From an uncultured beta proteobacterium (GTDB taxonomy: Bacteria; Pseudomonadota; Gammaproteobacteria; Burkholderiales; Burkholderiaceae_C): a DNA stretch of 46,145 nt. The position numbers and the translations under genes were made by a program. Location of the stretch: assembly GCA_903864505.1 (NCBI GenBank), contig CAIPGC010000028.1:1-46145 (forward strand). Reading direction: 5' to 3'. Below the pieces are notes generated by a model that was given only the letters and a program-made list of their open reading frames with translations, ran no database searches and had not been told where the DNA came from. Below, piece by piece: positions 23,405-32,004 of the stretch. Each line of letters begins with the position of its first letter. Positions within the stretch are counted from its first letter, which is position 1.

Positions 23405-26299
23405 ATGAGTGAGACAACGTCCCTAGGGGCGAACCAGGCTACGTCGGTGTACCAGGCGTACCAGAGCAATACCTACCTTTTTGGCGGCAACGCCCCGTAT
23501 GTCGAAGAGATGTACGAAAACTACCTGGCCAATCCCGGCAGCGTCCCTGATTCCTGGCGTGACTACTTTGATGCGCTGCAAAACGTGCCCGCCGTTGATG
23601 GAAGTGCAGCCAAGGACGTTGCCCATCTACCTGTGATCAACGCGTTTGCCGAACGGGCGAAGCAGGGTGTGAAACAGGTGGTGATGGCCACAGGTGCCGA
23701 CTCCGAGATGGGTCGCAAACGTACCGCCGTGCAGCAGTTGATTGCGGCATACCGCAACGTCGGTGCGCGCTGGGCTGATCTGGACCCGCTCAAGCGCACC
23801 GAGCGCGACAAGATTCCCGAATTGGAGTTGTCCTTTTACGGCTTCAATGATGCCGATCAGGAAACGGTTTTTAACATCAGCAACACGTTCTTCGGCAAAG
23901 AGTCGATGAGCCTTCGGGAACTGATGAACGCACTCCATGAAACGTACTGCGGCACCATCGGTGCCGAATACATGTACACCACCAATCAGAACCAGAAGCG
24001 CTGGTGGCAGCAACGGTTGGAGAGCATTCGCTGCAAGCCCAGTTTTTCTGCGGACAAGAAGAAGCACATTCTGGATCGTCTCACAGCCGCTGAAGGCCTG
24101 GAGCGGTTCTTGCACACCAAGTTTGTAGGTCAAAAGCGCTTCTCGCTCGAAGGCGGCGACAGCTTTATCGCGGCCATGGACGAACTCATCCAGCAGGCCG
24201 GAACCAAAGGGGTTCAAGAAATTGTGATCGGCATGGCCCACCGTGGCCGCCTCAACGTGCTGGTAAACACCCTGGGCAAGATGCCTGGAGATCTGTTTGC
24301 CGAATTCGACCACACGGCCCCCGAAGATCTGCCAGCCGGAGACGTGAAGTATCACCAGGGGTTCTCATCGGATGTGACCACCCCCGGGGGCCCAGTGCAC
24401 TTGTCATTGGCGTTCAATCCTTCGCACCTGGAAATTGTGAACCCGGTGGTAGAAGGGTCGGTGCGCGCCCGCATGGACCGTCGTGATGATCCTTCCGGCA
24501 ACCAGGTGTTGCCGGTTCTGGTGCATGGCGATGCGGCATTTGGTGGCCAGGGTGTGAATCAGGAGACCCTGTGCCTGGCACAGACGCGTGGCTACACCAC
24601 GGGCGGGACGGTGCATATCATCATTAACAACCAGATCGGTTTCACCACCTCGGACCCGCGCGACATGCGCTCCAGTGCGTTCTGCACTGACATCGTGAAG
24701 ATGGTGGAGGCGCCAGTGCTGCACGTCAACGGCGATGATCCCGAAGCCGTCGTGCTGGCCACCCAACTGGCGCTGGAGTTCCGGATGGAATTCCGTCAGG
24801 ACGTGGTGGTGGACATTACCTGTTTCCGAAAGCTCGGCCACAACGAACAGGACACACCCAGCCTGACCCAGCCGCTGATGTACAAGAAGATTACGGTCCA
24901 CCCCGGCACCCGCAAGTTGTACGCCGACAAGCTCTCCGCCCAAGGGTTGGGTGAGACGCTGGGCGATGACATGGTCAAAGCCTATCGCGCGGCATTGGAT
25001 CAGGGCAAGCACACGATCGATCCGGTTCTGACCAACTTCAAGAGCAAGTATGCGGTTGACTGGACACCCTTCCTGGGCAAGAAATGGACCGACGCTGGCG
25101 ACACTGCCATTCCTTTGGCCGAGTGGAAACGCCTGGCCGAAAAAATCACAACCCTTCCCGCCACGGTTGCTCCGCACCAGTTGGTGAAAAAGGTGTATGA
25201 CGACCGTGCAGCCATGGGTCGTGGTGACATCCCGGTGGACTGGGGCATGGGCGAGCACATGGCATTTGCATCGCTGGTGGCCAGTGGCTATCCGGTGCGT
25301 TTGTCGGGCGAAGACTGCGGTCGTGGCACATTTACTCACCGCCATGCCGTCATCCACGACCAGAACCGCGAGAAATGGGACGTGGGTACCTATGTACCGC
25401 TGCAGAACGTGGCTGAGGGCCAGTCGCCCTTTGTGGTGATCGACTCCATCCTTTCGGAAGAGGCGGTACTGGGATTCGAGTACGGCTATGCCTCCAATGA
25501 CCCCAACACCCTGGTAATCTGGGAGGCACAGTTTGGTGACTTCGCCAACGGAGCGCAGGTGGTGATCGACCAATTCATCGCCTCCGGCGAGGTGAAGTGG
25601 GGGCGCGTCAATGGCATCACCCTGATGCTGCCGCACGGTTACGAGGGGCAAGGTCCTGAGCACAGCTCGGCCCGTCTGGAGCGCTTCATGCAGCTCAGCG
25701 CTGATGCAAATATGCAGGTGGTTCAGCCCACCACCTCCAGCCAGATCTTCCACGTGCTGCGTCGCCAGATGGTACGCAAGCTCAGGAAGCCACTGATCAT
25801 CATGACCCCCAAGTCGCTCCTGCGTGCCAAGGACGCAGCCTCACCGTTGTCCGAGTTCACCCGGGGCGGCTTCCAGACCGTCATTCCTGAAAACAAGGAT
25901 CTCAAGGCCGACAAGGTCAAGCGCGTGGTGGTGTGCTCAGGCAAGGTCTACTACGACCTGGTCAAGAAGCGCGAGGAGAAGGGCGCGGACGACGTGGCGC
26001 TGTTGCGTGTCGAGCAGCTCTATCCGTTCCCGCACAAGGTTTTTTCCACCGAGCTGAAGAAGTACCCAAATGCTGCGGAAGTGGTGTGGTGCCAGGACGA
26101 ACCCCAAAACCAGGGTGCCTGGTTTTTTGTGCAGCACTACCTCCACGAAAACATGAGCGAAGGACAGCGTCTGGGTTATTCCGGCCGCGCCGCGTCTGCT
26201 TCACCCGCAGTCGGTTATTCGCACTTGCATCAGGAGCAGCAAAAGGCTCTTGTGGAAGGTGCATTCGGAAAACTCAAAGGCTTTGTCCTGACCAAATAA
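23405..26299 (+). CDS. sucA: 2-oxoglutarate dehydrogenase E1 component SucA/OdhA
   Basis: 964 aa, full length. This thiamine-diphosphate enzyme decarboxylates 2-oxoglutarate and passes the succinyl group to the lipoyl domain of SucB in the TCA cycle. The N-terminal helix contacts E2 (YLFGGNAPYVEEMYENYL). GMAHRGRLNVLVNTLGK is near 278, the ThDP-binding GDAAFGGQGVNQE is near 375, and SGEDCGRGTFTHRHAV is near 635. It has a strong GGAGGT ribosome-binding site preceded by a hairpin. The genes run sucA-sucB-lpdA in the standard order, with 12 bp between sucA and sucB. Confidence 0.97.
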   Translation: MSETTSLGANQATSVYQAYQSNTYLFGGNAPYVEEMYENYLANPGSVPDSWRDYFDALQNVPAVDGSAAKDVAHLPVINAFAERAKQGVKQVVMATGADSEMGRKRTAVQQLIAAYRNVGARWADLDPLKRTERDKIPELELSFYGFNDADQETVFNISNTFFGKESMSLRELMNALHETYCGTIGAEYMYTTNQNQKRWWQQRLESIRCKPSFSADKKKHILDRLTAAEGLERFLHTKFVGQKRFSLEGGDSFIAAMDELIQQAGTKGVQEIVIGMAHRGRLNVLVNTLGKMPGDLFAEFDHTAPEDLPAGDVKYHQGFSSDVTTPGGPVHLSLAFNPSHLEIVNPVVEGSVRARMDRRDDPSGNQVLPVLVHGDAAFGGQGVNQETLCLAQTRGYTTGGTVHIIINNQIGFTTSDPRDMRSSAFCTDIVKMVEAPVLHVNGDDPEAVVLATQLALEFRMEFRQDVVVDITCFRKLGHNEQDTPSLTQPLMYKKITVHPGTRKLYADKLSAQGLGETLGDDMVKAYRAALDQGKHTIDPVLTNFKSKYAVDWTPFLGKKWTDAGDTAIPLAEWKRLAEKITTLPATVAPHQLVKKVYDDRAAMGRGDIPVDWGMGEHMAFASLVASGYPVRLSGEDCGRGTFTHRHAVIHDQNREKWDVGTYVPLQNVAEGQSPFVVIDSILSEEAVLGFEYGYASNDPNTLVIWEAQFGDFANGAQVVIDQFIASGEVKWGRVNGITLMLPHGYEGQGPEHSSARLERFMQLSADANMQVVQPTTSSQIFHVLRRQMVRKLRKPLIIMTPKSLLRAKDAASPLSEFTRGGFQTVIPENKDLKADKVKRVVVCSGKVYYDLVKKREEKGADDVALLRVEQLYPFPHKVFSTELKKYPNAAEVVWCQDEPQNQGAWFFVQHYLHENMSEGQRLGYSGRAASASPAVGYSHLHQEQQKALVEGAFGKLKGFVLTK

Positions 26300-26311
26300 G
26301 GAAATATTGTT

Positions 26312-27568
26312 ATGGCAATCATTGAAGTCAAAGTGCCGCAGCTCTCGGAGTCTGTAGCCGAAGCAACCCTGTTGCAATGGAAGAAAAAGGTCGGCGATGC
26401 CGTCGCTATAGACGAGATCCTGATCGAAGTAGAAACCGACAAGGTAGTGATGGAAGTGCCTGCACCAGCCGCTGGGGTGCTGACCGAGTTGGTGATGGCC
26501 GACGGCTCCACCGTAGCCGCAGAGCAACTCATTGCCCGCATTGACACTGAAGGCAAGGCCGGTGCTTCTGCACCTGTTGCCCCGGTGGTTGCCGCTGCGC
26601 AGGCGCTGGTCGCCGCACAGGCTGCGCAAGCAGCCCCGGGCAGTACGTCCAAGGCGGGCGTGGCCATGCCTGCCGCCGCCAAGCTGATGGCTGATAACGG
26701 CATGGTTGCGGGTTCAGTTGCTGGTACGGGAAAAGATGGACGCGTGACGAAGGGCGATGTACTGCAGGCAGCCGCCGCTCCTAAAGCGGTAGCTGCCACC
26801 GCAATACCGACGGGGGTTCGGACCACTTCTTTGCCTCAGGTGGCAACGCCTAGCGTGAATCTGGGCGACCGACCGGAGCAGCGCGTGCCGATGAGTCGCC
26901 TGCGTGCCCGGGTCGCCGAGCGGCTGCTGCAATCACAAAGCAGCAATGCCATTCTGACGACGTTCAACGAGATCAACATGGCTCCCGTGATGGAGATGCG
27001 CAAACGTTTCCAGGACCGTTTCGAGAAGGAGCATGGTGTAAAGATCGGGTTCATGAGCTTCTTCGTCAAGGCGGCTGTGCACGCGCTGAAGAAGTTCCCG
27101 GTCCTCAATGCCTCGGTCGACGGCAACGACATCGTTTACCACGGCTACTTTGATATCGGCATTGCAGTGGGTTCCCCACGCGGGCTGGTAGTGCCGATTT
27201 TGCGCAATGCCGACCAGATGAGCTTTGCCGACATTGAGAAGAAGATTGCCGAATACGGTGTCAAGGCGCGCGACGGCAAACTCGGCATCGAGGAGATGAC
27301 GGGCGGGACCTTTTCCATCTCCAACGGCGGAACCTTTGGCTCCATGATGTCCACCCCCATCATCAATCCGCCCCAGAGCGCCATCCTGGGTGTACACGCG
27401 ACCAAGGACCGCGCCATGGTGGAGAACGGCCAGGTGGTGGTGCGTCCCATGAACTATTTCGCGATGAGCTACGACCACCGCATCATCGACGGCCGCGAAG
27501 CCGTGCTGGGACTGGTGGCGATGAAAGAGGCGCTGGAAGATCCGGCGCGTCTGCTGTTTGATATCTGA
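26312..27568 (+). CDS. sucB: Dihydrolipoyllysine succinyltransferase SucB (E2)
   Basis: 418 aa. The core of the 2-oxoglutarate dehydrogenase complex, transferring succinyl to CoA. The lipoyl domain spans 1-80 with lipoylated K44 in ETDKVVME. An Ala-rich linker follows, then a small E1/E3-binding domain near 110-150 ([28 protein letters not shown]), a second linker, and the catalytic domain with [15 protein letters not shown] near the end. The second linker (26776-26802) has a sequence partly like the dispersed repeat core. It is separated from lpdA by a perfect inverted repeat. Confidence 0.97.
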   Translation: MAIIEVKVPQLSESVAEATLLQWKKKVGDAVAIDEILIEVETDKVVMEVPAPAAGVLTELVMADGSTVAAEQLIARIDTEGKAGASAPVAPVVAAAQALVAAQAAQAAPGSTSKAGVAMPAAAKLMADNGMVAGSVAGTGKDGRVTKGDVLQAAAAPKAVAATAIPTGVRTTSLPQVATPSVNLGDRPEQRVPMSRLRARVAERLLQSQSSNAILTTFNEINMAPVMEMRKRFQDRFEKEHGVKIGFMSFFVKAAVHALKKFPVLNASVDGNDIVYHGYFDIGIAVGSPRGLVVPILRNADQMSFADIEKKIAEYGVKARDGKLGIEEMTGGTFSISNGGTFGSMMSTPIINPPQSAILGVHATKDRAMVENGQVVVRPMNYFAMSYDHRIIDGREAVLGLVAMKEALEDPARLLFDI

Positions 27569-27586
27569 TCTGTCTCTTGCTGACGC

Positions 27587-27676
27587 GGAGTCTGGATGGC
27601 AGAGGGTTCTGTTCCGTGTCCCCCGCCCTGCGGGCTCCTCCTGTACCTGCGCAGAACCCTCTGCCATCCAGACTCC
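27587..27676. repeat. Perfect 25-bp inverted repeat between sucB and lpdA
   Basis: The arms 27587-27611 and 27652-27676 are exact reverse complements over 25 bp, separated by 40 bases that themselves contain a small stem CCCGC-CCT-GCGGG (27622-27634). The structure starts 18 bases after the sucB stop and ends a few bases before the lpdA GAGG site. It is not followed by a proper T-run (TTTGAGG), so it is not a classic terminator. As RNA it would be a very stable stem, suited to mRNA processing or partial attenuation; as DNA it could be a miniature mobile or REP-like element. Confidence 0.9.
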
Positions 27677-27690
27677 TTTGAGGAATTAGT

Positions 27691-29118
27691 ATGAGCAAAC
27701 AATTTGATGTCGTCGTGATCGGCGCGGGCCCTGGTGGCTATATCGCAGCGATTCGTGCTGCCCAACTGGGCTTCAACGTGGCCTGTATTGACGAGTGGAA
27801 GAATGCCGCAGGCGGGCCGGCACCTGGCGGCACCTGTACCAATGTGGGCTGCATTCCAAGCAAGGCCTTGTTGCAGTCCAGCGAGCACTTTCACCATGCC
27901 AACCACCACTTTGCCGAGCATGGCATCACGGCCAAAGGCGTATCCATGGACGTGGAGAAGATGATTGCCCGCAAGGATACGGTGGTCAAGCAGAACAACG
28001 ATGGCATCCTGTACCTGTTCAAGAAGAACAAGGTCAGCTTTTTCCATGGTCGTGGTTCGTTTGTGAAGTCGGATGTTGCGGGCTACCATATCAAGGTGGC
28101 GGGCGAGACGGACGAGACCATTGCCGGCAAACATGTCATTGTGGCAACCGGCTCCACTGCACGTGCCTTGCCCGGTACTCCGTTTGATGAAGTCAGTGTG
28201 CTGTCCAACGACGGCGCACTGCGCATCGCTGCCGTGCCCAAGAAACTGGGCCTGATTGGCTCGGGTGTCATCGGTCTGGAAATGGGGTCCGTCTGGAAAC
28301 GCTTGGGAGCGGAGGTGACGATTTTGGAAGGCCTGCCGGTTTTCCTGGGTGCCGTAGACGAACAGGTGGCCAAGGAAGCGCACAAGGCCTTTACCAAACA
28401 GGGACTCAAGATCGAGTTGGGCGTCAAGGTCGGTGACATCAAAACGGGCAAGAAAGGCGTGTCGGTGGCTTACACCAGCGCCAAAGGCGAGGCGCAGTCG
28501 CTGGAGGTAGACAAGCTGATTGTCTCCATCGGCCGGGTTCCCAACACCACCGGCCTGAATGCCGAGGAAGTTGGCCTGAAGTTGGACGAACGCGGGGCAA
28601 TTGAGGTGGACGCAGACTGCAAAACCAATCTGCCCGGTGTCTGGGCTGTGGGTGACGTGGTGCGCGGCCCGATGCTGGCGCACAAGGCCGAAGAAGAGGG
28701 CGTTGCGGTAGCAGAGCGCATTGCCGGGCAGCACGGGCACGTGAACTTCAATACCGTGCCGTGGGTGATCTACACCAGCCCGGAGATTGCTTGGGTCGGT
28801 CGCACAGAGCAACAGCTGAAGGCGGACGGCGTGGCCTACAAGGCAGGATCGTTTCCGTTCCTGGCCAATGGTCGCGCTCGCGCCCTGGGTGACACTACGG
28901 GTTTCGTGAAGTTCCTGGCGGATGCCAAAACGGACGAAATTTTGGGCGTGCACATCGTGGGGCCGATGGCCAGCGAACTGATTTCGGAAGCGGTTGTGGC
29001 GATGGAATTCAAGGCCAGCGCAGAAGACATTGCGCGCATCTGCCACGCCCATCCGTCTCTGAGCGAAGCGACCAAGGAAGCGGCACTGGCGGTCGACAAG
29101 CGGACTCTGAATTTTTGA
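27691..29118 (+). CDS. lpdA: Dihydrolipoyl dehydrogenase LpdA (E3)
   Basis: 475 aa flavoenzyme that re-oxidises dihydrolipoamide with NAD+. FAD motif [21 protein letters not shown] is split over residues 7-27, the redox disulfide is C49/C54 in [15 protein letters not shown], the NAD motif [15 protein letters not shown] is near 190, and the C-terminal [13 protein letters not shown] carries the catalytic His. The ribosome-binding site GAGGA (27680-27684) follows the inverted repeat. E3 is often shared with other 2-oxoacid complexes, which could explain separate control of this last gene. Confidence 0.97.
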   Translation: MSKQFDVVVIGAGPGGYIAAIRAAQLGFNVACIDEWKNAAGGPAPGGTCTNVGCIPSKALLQSSEHFHHANHHFAEHGITAKGVSMDVEKMIARKDTVVKQNNDGILYLFKKNKVSFFHGRGSFVKSDVAGYHIKVAGETDETIAGKHVIVATGSTARALPGTPFDEVSVLSNDGALRIAAVPKKLGLIGSGVIGLEMGSVWKRLGAEVTILEGLPVFLGAVDEQVAKEAHKAFTKQGLKIELGVKVGDIKTGKKGVSVAYTSAKGEAQSLEVDKLIVSIGRVPNTTGLNAEEVGLKLDERGAIEVDADCKTNLPGVWAVGDVVRGPMLAHKAEEEGVAVAERIAGQHGHVNFNTVPWVIYTSPEIAWVGRTEQQLKADGVAYKAGSFPFLANGRARALGDTTGFVKFLADAKTDEILGVHIVGPMASELISEAVVAMEFKASAEDIARICHAHPSLSEATKEAALAVDKRTLNF

Positions 29119-29147
29119 AAATAGTGGTGGAAACCCGCGTTGGTATT

Positions 29148-29174
29148 GCGTTGGAAGCTACTGAATTCATAGTG
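29148..29174 (+). repeat. Dispersed repeat core, intergenic copy before zapE
   Basis: The 27-base stretch has GCG at the start, AGCTACTGAA in the middle and CATAG near the end, at the same spacing as the cores in cysN and hrpA; one base of the CAGCTA block differs. It is the only copy outside a gene and ends 10 bases before the zapE start codon. Confidence 0.45.
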
Positions 29175-29184
29175 GGTTGAACCT

Positions 29185-30288
29185 GTGCCATCGCTCGTCA
29201 AAGTAGCCTATGAGGCCGAGTTGAAGGCTCGCGGGTATGTGGCTGACCCTGCCCAGCTGTGTGCAGTGGACGCACTCGAGCGCTGTTCTCGCGAATGGTC
29301 GGCATTTAAGGAAAAGCGCTCCAATGTCATAAAAAAGCTGATCAACCGGCCGGAAGTCCCACGCGGCGTGTACATGTACGGCGGTGTGGGCAGGGGCAAA
29401 AGCTTCCTGATGGACTGTTTTTACAACGCGGTGCCTTTGCGGCGTAAAACACGTTTGCATTTTCACGAGTTCATGCGCGAAGTGCACCGTGAGCTCTCTG
29501 ATCTGCAGGGCACCGTCAACCCACTGGACGAACTCGGCAAGCGGATGGCAGCACGCTACCGCCTCATTTGCTTTGACGAGTTCCACGTGGCGGAAATTAC
29601 CGATGCCATGATCCTGCACCGGTTGCTGGCATCCCTTTTCAACTACGGAGTGGGTTTCGTCACCACGTCGAATTTCAAGCCCGATGATCTCTATCCCGCA
29701 GGACTGCACCGGGAGCGCATCCTGCCCGCCATAGCCCTCCTCAACACGCGCATGGAAGTCCTGAACGTGGACAATGGCACCGATTACCGCACCCGCACCC
29801 TGGAATCGGCCAAGATCTACCATGTTCCGATGGGGGCGCAAGCAGATCAGGCAATGGAGCAAACCTTCATTGCATTGGCCGAGACTCACGATGAGGATCC
29901 GGTCCTCCACATCGAAGCCCGTGATATTCGGGCTGTCCGCAAGGCCGGTGGTGTGGTCTGGTTTGATTTCCGGACCTTGTGCGGCGGACCTCGTTCGCAA
30001 AATGATTACCTGGAAATCGCAACCCAATTCCACACGGTGCTGCTAAGCAACGTGCCCTACATGCCCGTGCGCATGGCTTCGGAGGCAAGGCGGTTTACCT
30101 GGCTGGTAGATGTTCTGTACGACCGGCGTGTCAAACTGATCATGTCGGCAGAAGTGGTTCCGGAGGCTCTGTACACTGAAGGTCCGTTAGCCCACGAGTT
30201 TCCACGCACCGTATCGAGACTTAACGAAATGCAGTCCAAGGAATATCTGGCCTTGGAGCGACGTATGGTGGAGACTCGCCTGACATGA
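29185..30288 (+). CDS. zapE: Cell division protein ZapE (AFG1-like ATPase)
   Basis: 367 aa from GTG 29185; no stronger start is seen. The AAA+ P-loop is GGVGRGKSFLMDCF near 71-84, followed by LHFHEFMREVHREL and the Walker B RLICFDEFHVAEITDAMILHR with FDEF near 131; FVTTSNFKPDDLYPAGLHRE is a family signature. ZapE is a cytoplasmic ATPase acting at the division ring in E. coli and related to mitochondrial AFG1/LACE1. It follows lpdA by 66 bp and overlaps the next gene by ATGA. Confidence 0.95.
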   Translation: MPSLVKVAYEAELKARGYVADPAQLCAVDALERCSREWSAFKEKRSNVIKKLINRPEVPRGVYMYGGVGRGKSFLMDCFYNAVPLRRKTRLHFHEFMREVHRELSDLQGTVNPLDELGKRMAARYRLICFDEFHVAEITDAMILHRLLASLFNYGVGFVTTSNFKPDDLYPAGLHRERILPAIALLNTRMEVLNVDNGTDYRTRTLESAKIYHVPMGAQADQAMEQTFIALAETHDEDPVLHIEARDIRAVRKAGGVVWFDFRTLCGGPRSQNDYLEIATQFHTVLLSNVPYMPVRMASEARRFTWLVDVLYDRRVKLIMSAEVVPEALYTEGPLAHEFPRTVSRLNEMQSKEYLALERRMVETRLT

Positions 30289-30890
30289 GGACGGCGTGGG
30301 CAACACTGGCCTGTTGTATGTTGCTGCCCTGCGCTAGGGCCGAAGTACTGGTCGATTCCGCCTCGGCGTCTGCTGAGCGGATAAAGATTGAAGCCACGCG
30401 CCAGCAGGAGTTGGTCGTGCTGGAAGCACAGGAAAGTGCTTGCGAGTCCCGTTTTGCGGTGACCGATTGTGTCAACGCAGTTCGCACCCGCCGTAGGCAG
30501 GTTCTGGCAGGCTTTAAGCGTCAGGAAGTTGCTCTCAATGACGCGCAACGCAAACAGCGGGCGCTGGAACAGCGTGCTGCGGCGAAAGAAAGGGCGGAGG
30601 AACGAAGTCGCCGTGACGCCCAAACCCCGGCTGCAGTACCCTCAGATGCAACAGCCGAACCTACCACCACACCGGCAATCCCAACGGTAAATCCTCCCGC
30701 GGTGATCAGCCACACAGCGTCGCAACCGGGTCGCGAGAAGGCGGCTACAAATCCAGCGCTTCCGCAAAGGCAGATCAATAAGTCAGAGTACGACCAGAAA
30801 CAAAAAGACGTTGAACAGCGCAGACTCGATCGGGACAAGCGTCTTAAAGACCGTCCTGGCGGTCAAGCGGCGTGGCCTGCACCGCCCTGA
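30285..30890 (+). CDS. Secreted coiled-coil hypothetical protein
   Basis: 201 aa, no family recognised. A signal peptide (1-19, ending CARA-EVL) is followed by a charged helical region to about 110 rich in Arg, Gln, Ala and Glu, with two cysteines (C53 in ESACES and C62 in TDCVNA), likely a coiled coil. Residues 110-155 are Pro/Thr/Ala-rich and disordered, and the tail (from about 165) is a second charged helix ending in a Pro/Gly-rich end. The start overlaps the zapE stop as ATGA, so it is translated with zapE. Probably periplasmic. Confidence 0.8.
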   Translation: MRTAWATLACCMLLPCARAEVLVDSASASAERIKIEATRQQELVVLEAQESACESRFAVTDCVNAVRTRRRQVLAGFKRQEVALNDAQRKQRALEQRAAAKERAEERSRRDAQTPAAVPSDATAEPTTTPAIPTVNPPAVISHTASQPGREKAATNPALPQRQINKSEYDQKQKDVEQRRLDRDKRLKDRPGGQAAWPAPP

Positions 30891-30919
30891 ACCGGGCCGC
30901 CTTCTTGATTACGCCCGGT
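30891..30919. terminator. Possible bidirectional terminator hairpin
   Basis: A 7-bp inverted repeat ACCGGGC/GCCCGGT with a 15-nt loop fills the 33-bp gap between two convergent genes (stops at 30890 and 30924). It lacks a T-run on either strand, so termination strength is uncertain. Confidence 0.35.
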
Positions 30920-30923
30920 CTTA

Positions 30924-31685
30924 CTAGCCGTCAAGCGGCTCAAGCTTGACGATGACAAGCGACAGGTTGTCGCCACCGCCACGACCACGCGAGCGCGCCT
31001 TTTCAATCAGGAACTCGGTGGCTTCCCGGGCGGAAAGAGTTGACAGTACCGACCCGATTTCCCCGTTGTTGAAGTAGTGCCAGACCCCGTCGCTGCATGC
31101 CATCAGCGCGTCGCCAGGCCGCAATTTTGCGATGAAATGCGCATCCACTGGCGGGTCGCCCTCGGTGCCAAGGCAACCCATCAAGATGTTGGATTGTGGG
31201 TGCACTGCGGCCTGCTCCTCCGTGATTTCGCCGCGGTTGACCAAGGCCTGGACGTAGGAATGGTCCATCGTGCGTTTGATGAATTTGCTGCCGTGAAAAT
31301 GGTAAATCCGAGAGTCGCCCGTATGGGCCCAGTAACAGTCACCGCCAGGGTTGATCAGGAACGCCGCAAGCGTGCTGTGGGGTTCCTCCTCCGAGGAAAT
31401 GGCAGTCAACTTGATGACAATGTGAGCTTCCTCCACCACCTGTCGAAGTGTTGCCGCCGCGTCGTCAGTTTCCGGGTCGTAGCGGTCAAACAACTGCTTG
31501 GCCGTCATCATGACCTGATCGGACGCCTTTCTGCCGCCGCTACGTCCGCCCATACCGTCGGCCACGATGGCCAGCACGCAGCCATTGATGCGGGAATGCT
31601 TGAGCAGTGCAACTTGGTCTTGCTGGTACTCACGGTCGCCTTTGTGGATGCCCGTGGAGGCGGTCAGTCGATAGCCAGATGACAT
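30924..31685 (-). CDS. PP2C-family serine/threonine phosphatase
   Basis: 253 aa, a stand-alone PP2C catalytic domain of the Stp1/PrpC type. Metal-binding motifs are visible: DREYQQDQ near 17, VADGMGGRSGG at 41-51, AHTGDSRIYHF near 120, ACSDGVWHYF near 195 and GGGDNLSLVIV near 238. It would dephosphorylate Ser/Thr on cytoplasmic proteins. No Hanks-type kinase or FHA gene is next to it in this window. Divergent from the DUF465 gene with a gap of about 110 bp. Confidence 0.93.
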   Translation of the reverse strand: MSSGYRLTASTGIHKGDREYQQDQVALLKHSRINGCVLAIVADGMGGRSGGRKASDQVMMTAKQLFDRYDPETDDAAATLRQVVEEAHIVIKLTAISSEEEPHSTLAAFLINPGGDCYWAHTGDSRIYHFHGSKFIKRTMDHSYVQALVNRGEITEEQAAVHPQSNILMGCLGTEGDPPVDAHFIAKLRPGDALMACSDGVWHYFNNGEIGSVLSTLSAREATEFLIEKARSRGRGGGDNLSLVIVKLEPLDG

Positions 31686-31726
31686 GGATGGTGGCCTGGG
31701 AAAAAATTTTCAAAACAAGGAGCGGT

Positions 31727-31834
31727 ATGCCCGTATTATCGAATGCATCAACCCGCGTAATGCCTAATTTAACCACGACCTCGGTCACAAATTTACTTTG
31801 GACGCTAATCTTCATTCTCCAGAACGCCGTTTGA
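31727..31834 (+). CDS. Possible 35-aa leader ORF overlapping the DUF465 start
   Basis: ATG 31727 has the best ribosome-binding site in the area (AAGGAG, 31717-31722, four bases away). It encodes 35 residues with a hydrophobic C-terminus (LLWTLIFILQNAV) and ends inside the DUF465 gene in another frame. No homology is recognised. It could be a leader peptide that couples translation to DUF465, or chance. Confidence 0.25.
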   Translation: MPVLSNASTRVMPNLTTTSVTNLLWTLIFILQNAV

Positions 31835-32001
31835 TCGAGCTTCGCATCGAACACGCGGACCTCGATGCCATTATCGATCGCACATTGGTGGAAGCCCCCG
31901 CTGACGAGTTGATGCTGCGTCGTCTCAAGAAGCGGCGCCTAGTTTTGCGTGATGAGATCGCACGATTGCAGGATGCTCTGGAACCCGATGAACCGGCCTG
32001 A
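31798..32001 (+). CDS. DUF465 (YdcH-like) small protein
   Basis: 67 aa, mostly helical and charged: SPERRLIELRIEHADLDAII, then LMLRRLKKRRLVLRDEIARL, ending DEPA. This matches the DUF465 family of short coiled-coil proteins of unknown function. The only available start in frame is TTG 31798, since a TAA closes the frame at 31765 and no ATG or GTG lies between. No ribosome-binding site precedes the TTG; a strong one at 31717 serves a different frame. The DinG-like gene follows three bases later. Confidence 0.82.
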   Translation: MDANLHSPERRLIELRIEHADLDAIIDRTLVEAPADELMLRRLKKRRLVLRDEIARLQDALEPDEPA

Positions 32002-32004
32002 TGC

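Noticed and set aside
26776-26802. Possible sixth copy of the dispersed repeat in the sucB linker
   Set aside because: It keeps CGCT, TAGCTGC and CGC at the right spacing but differs in the middle blocks. The region is an Ala-rich linker where chance likeness is easy, so it is not listed as a feature.
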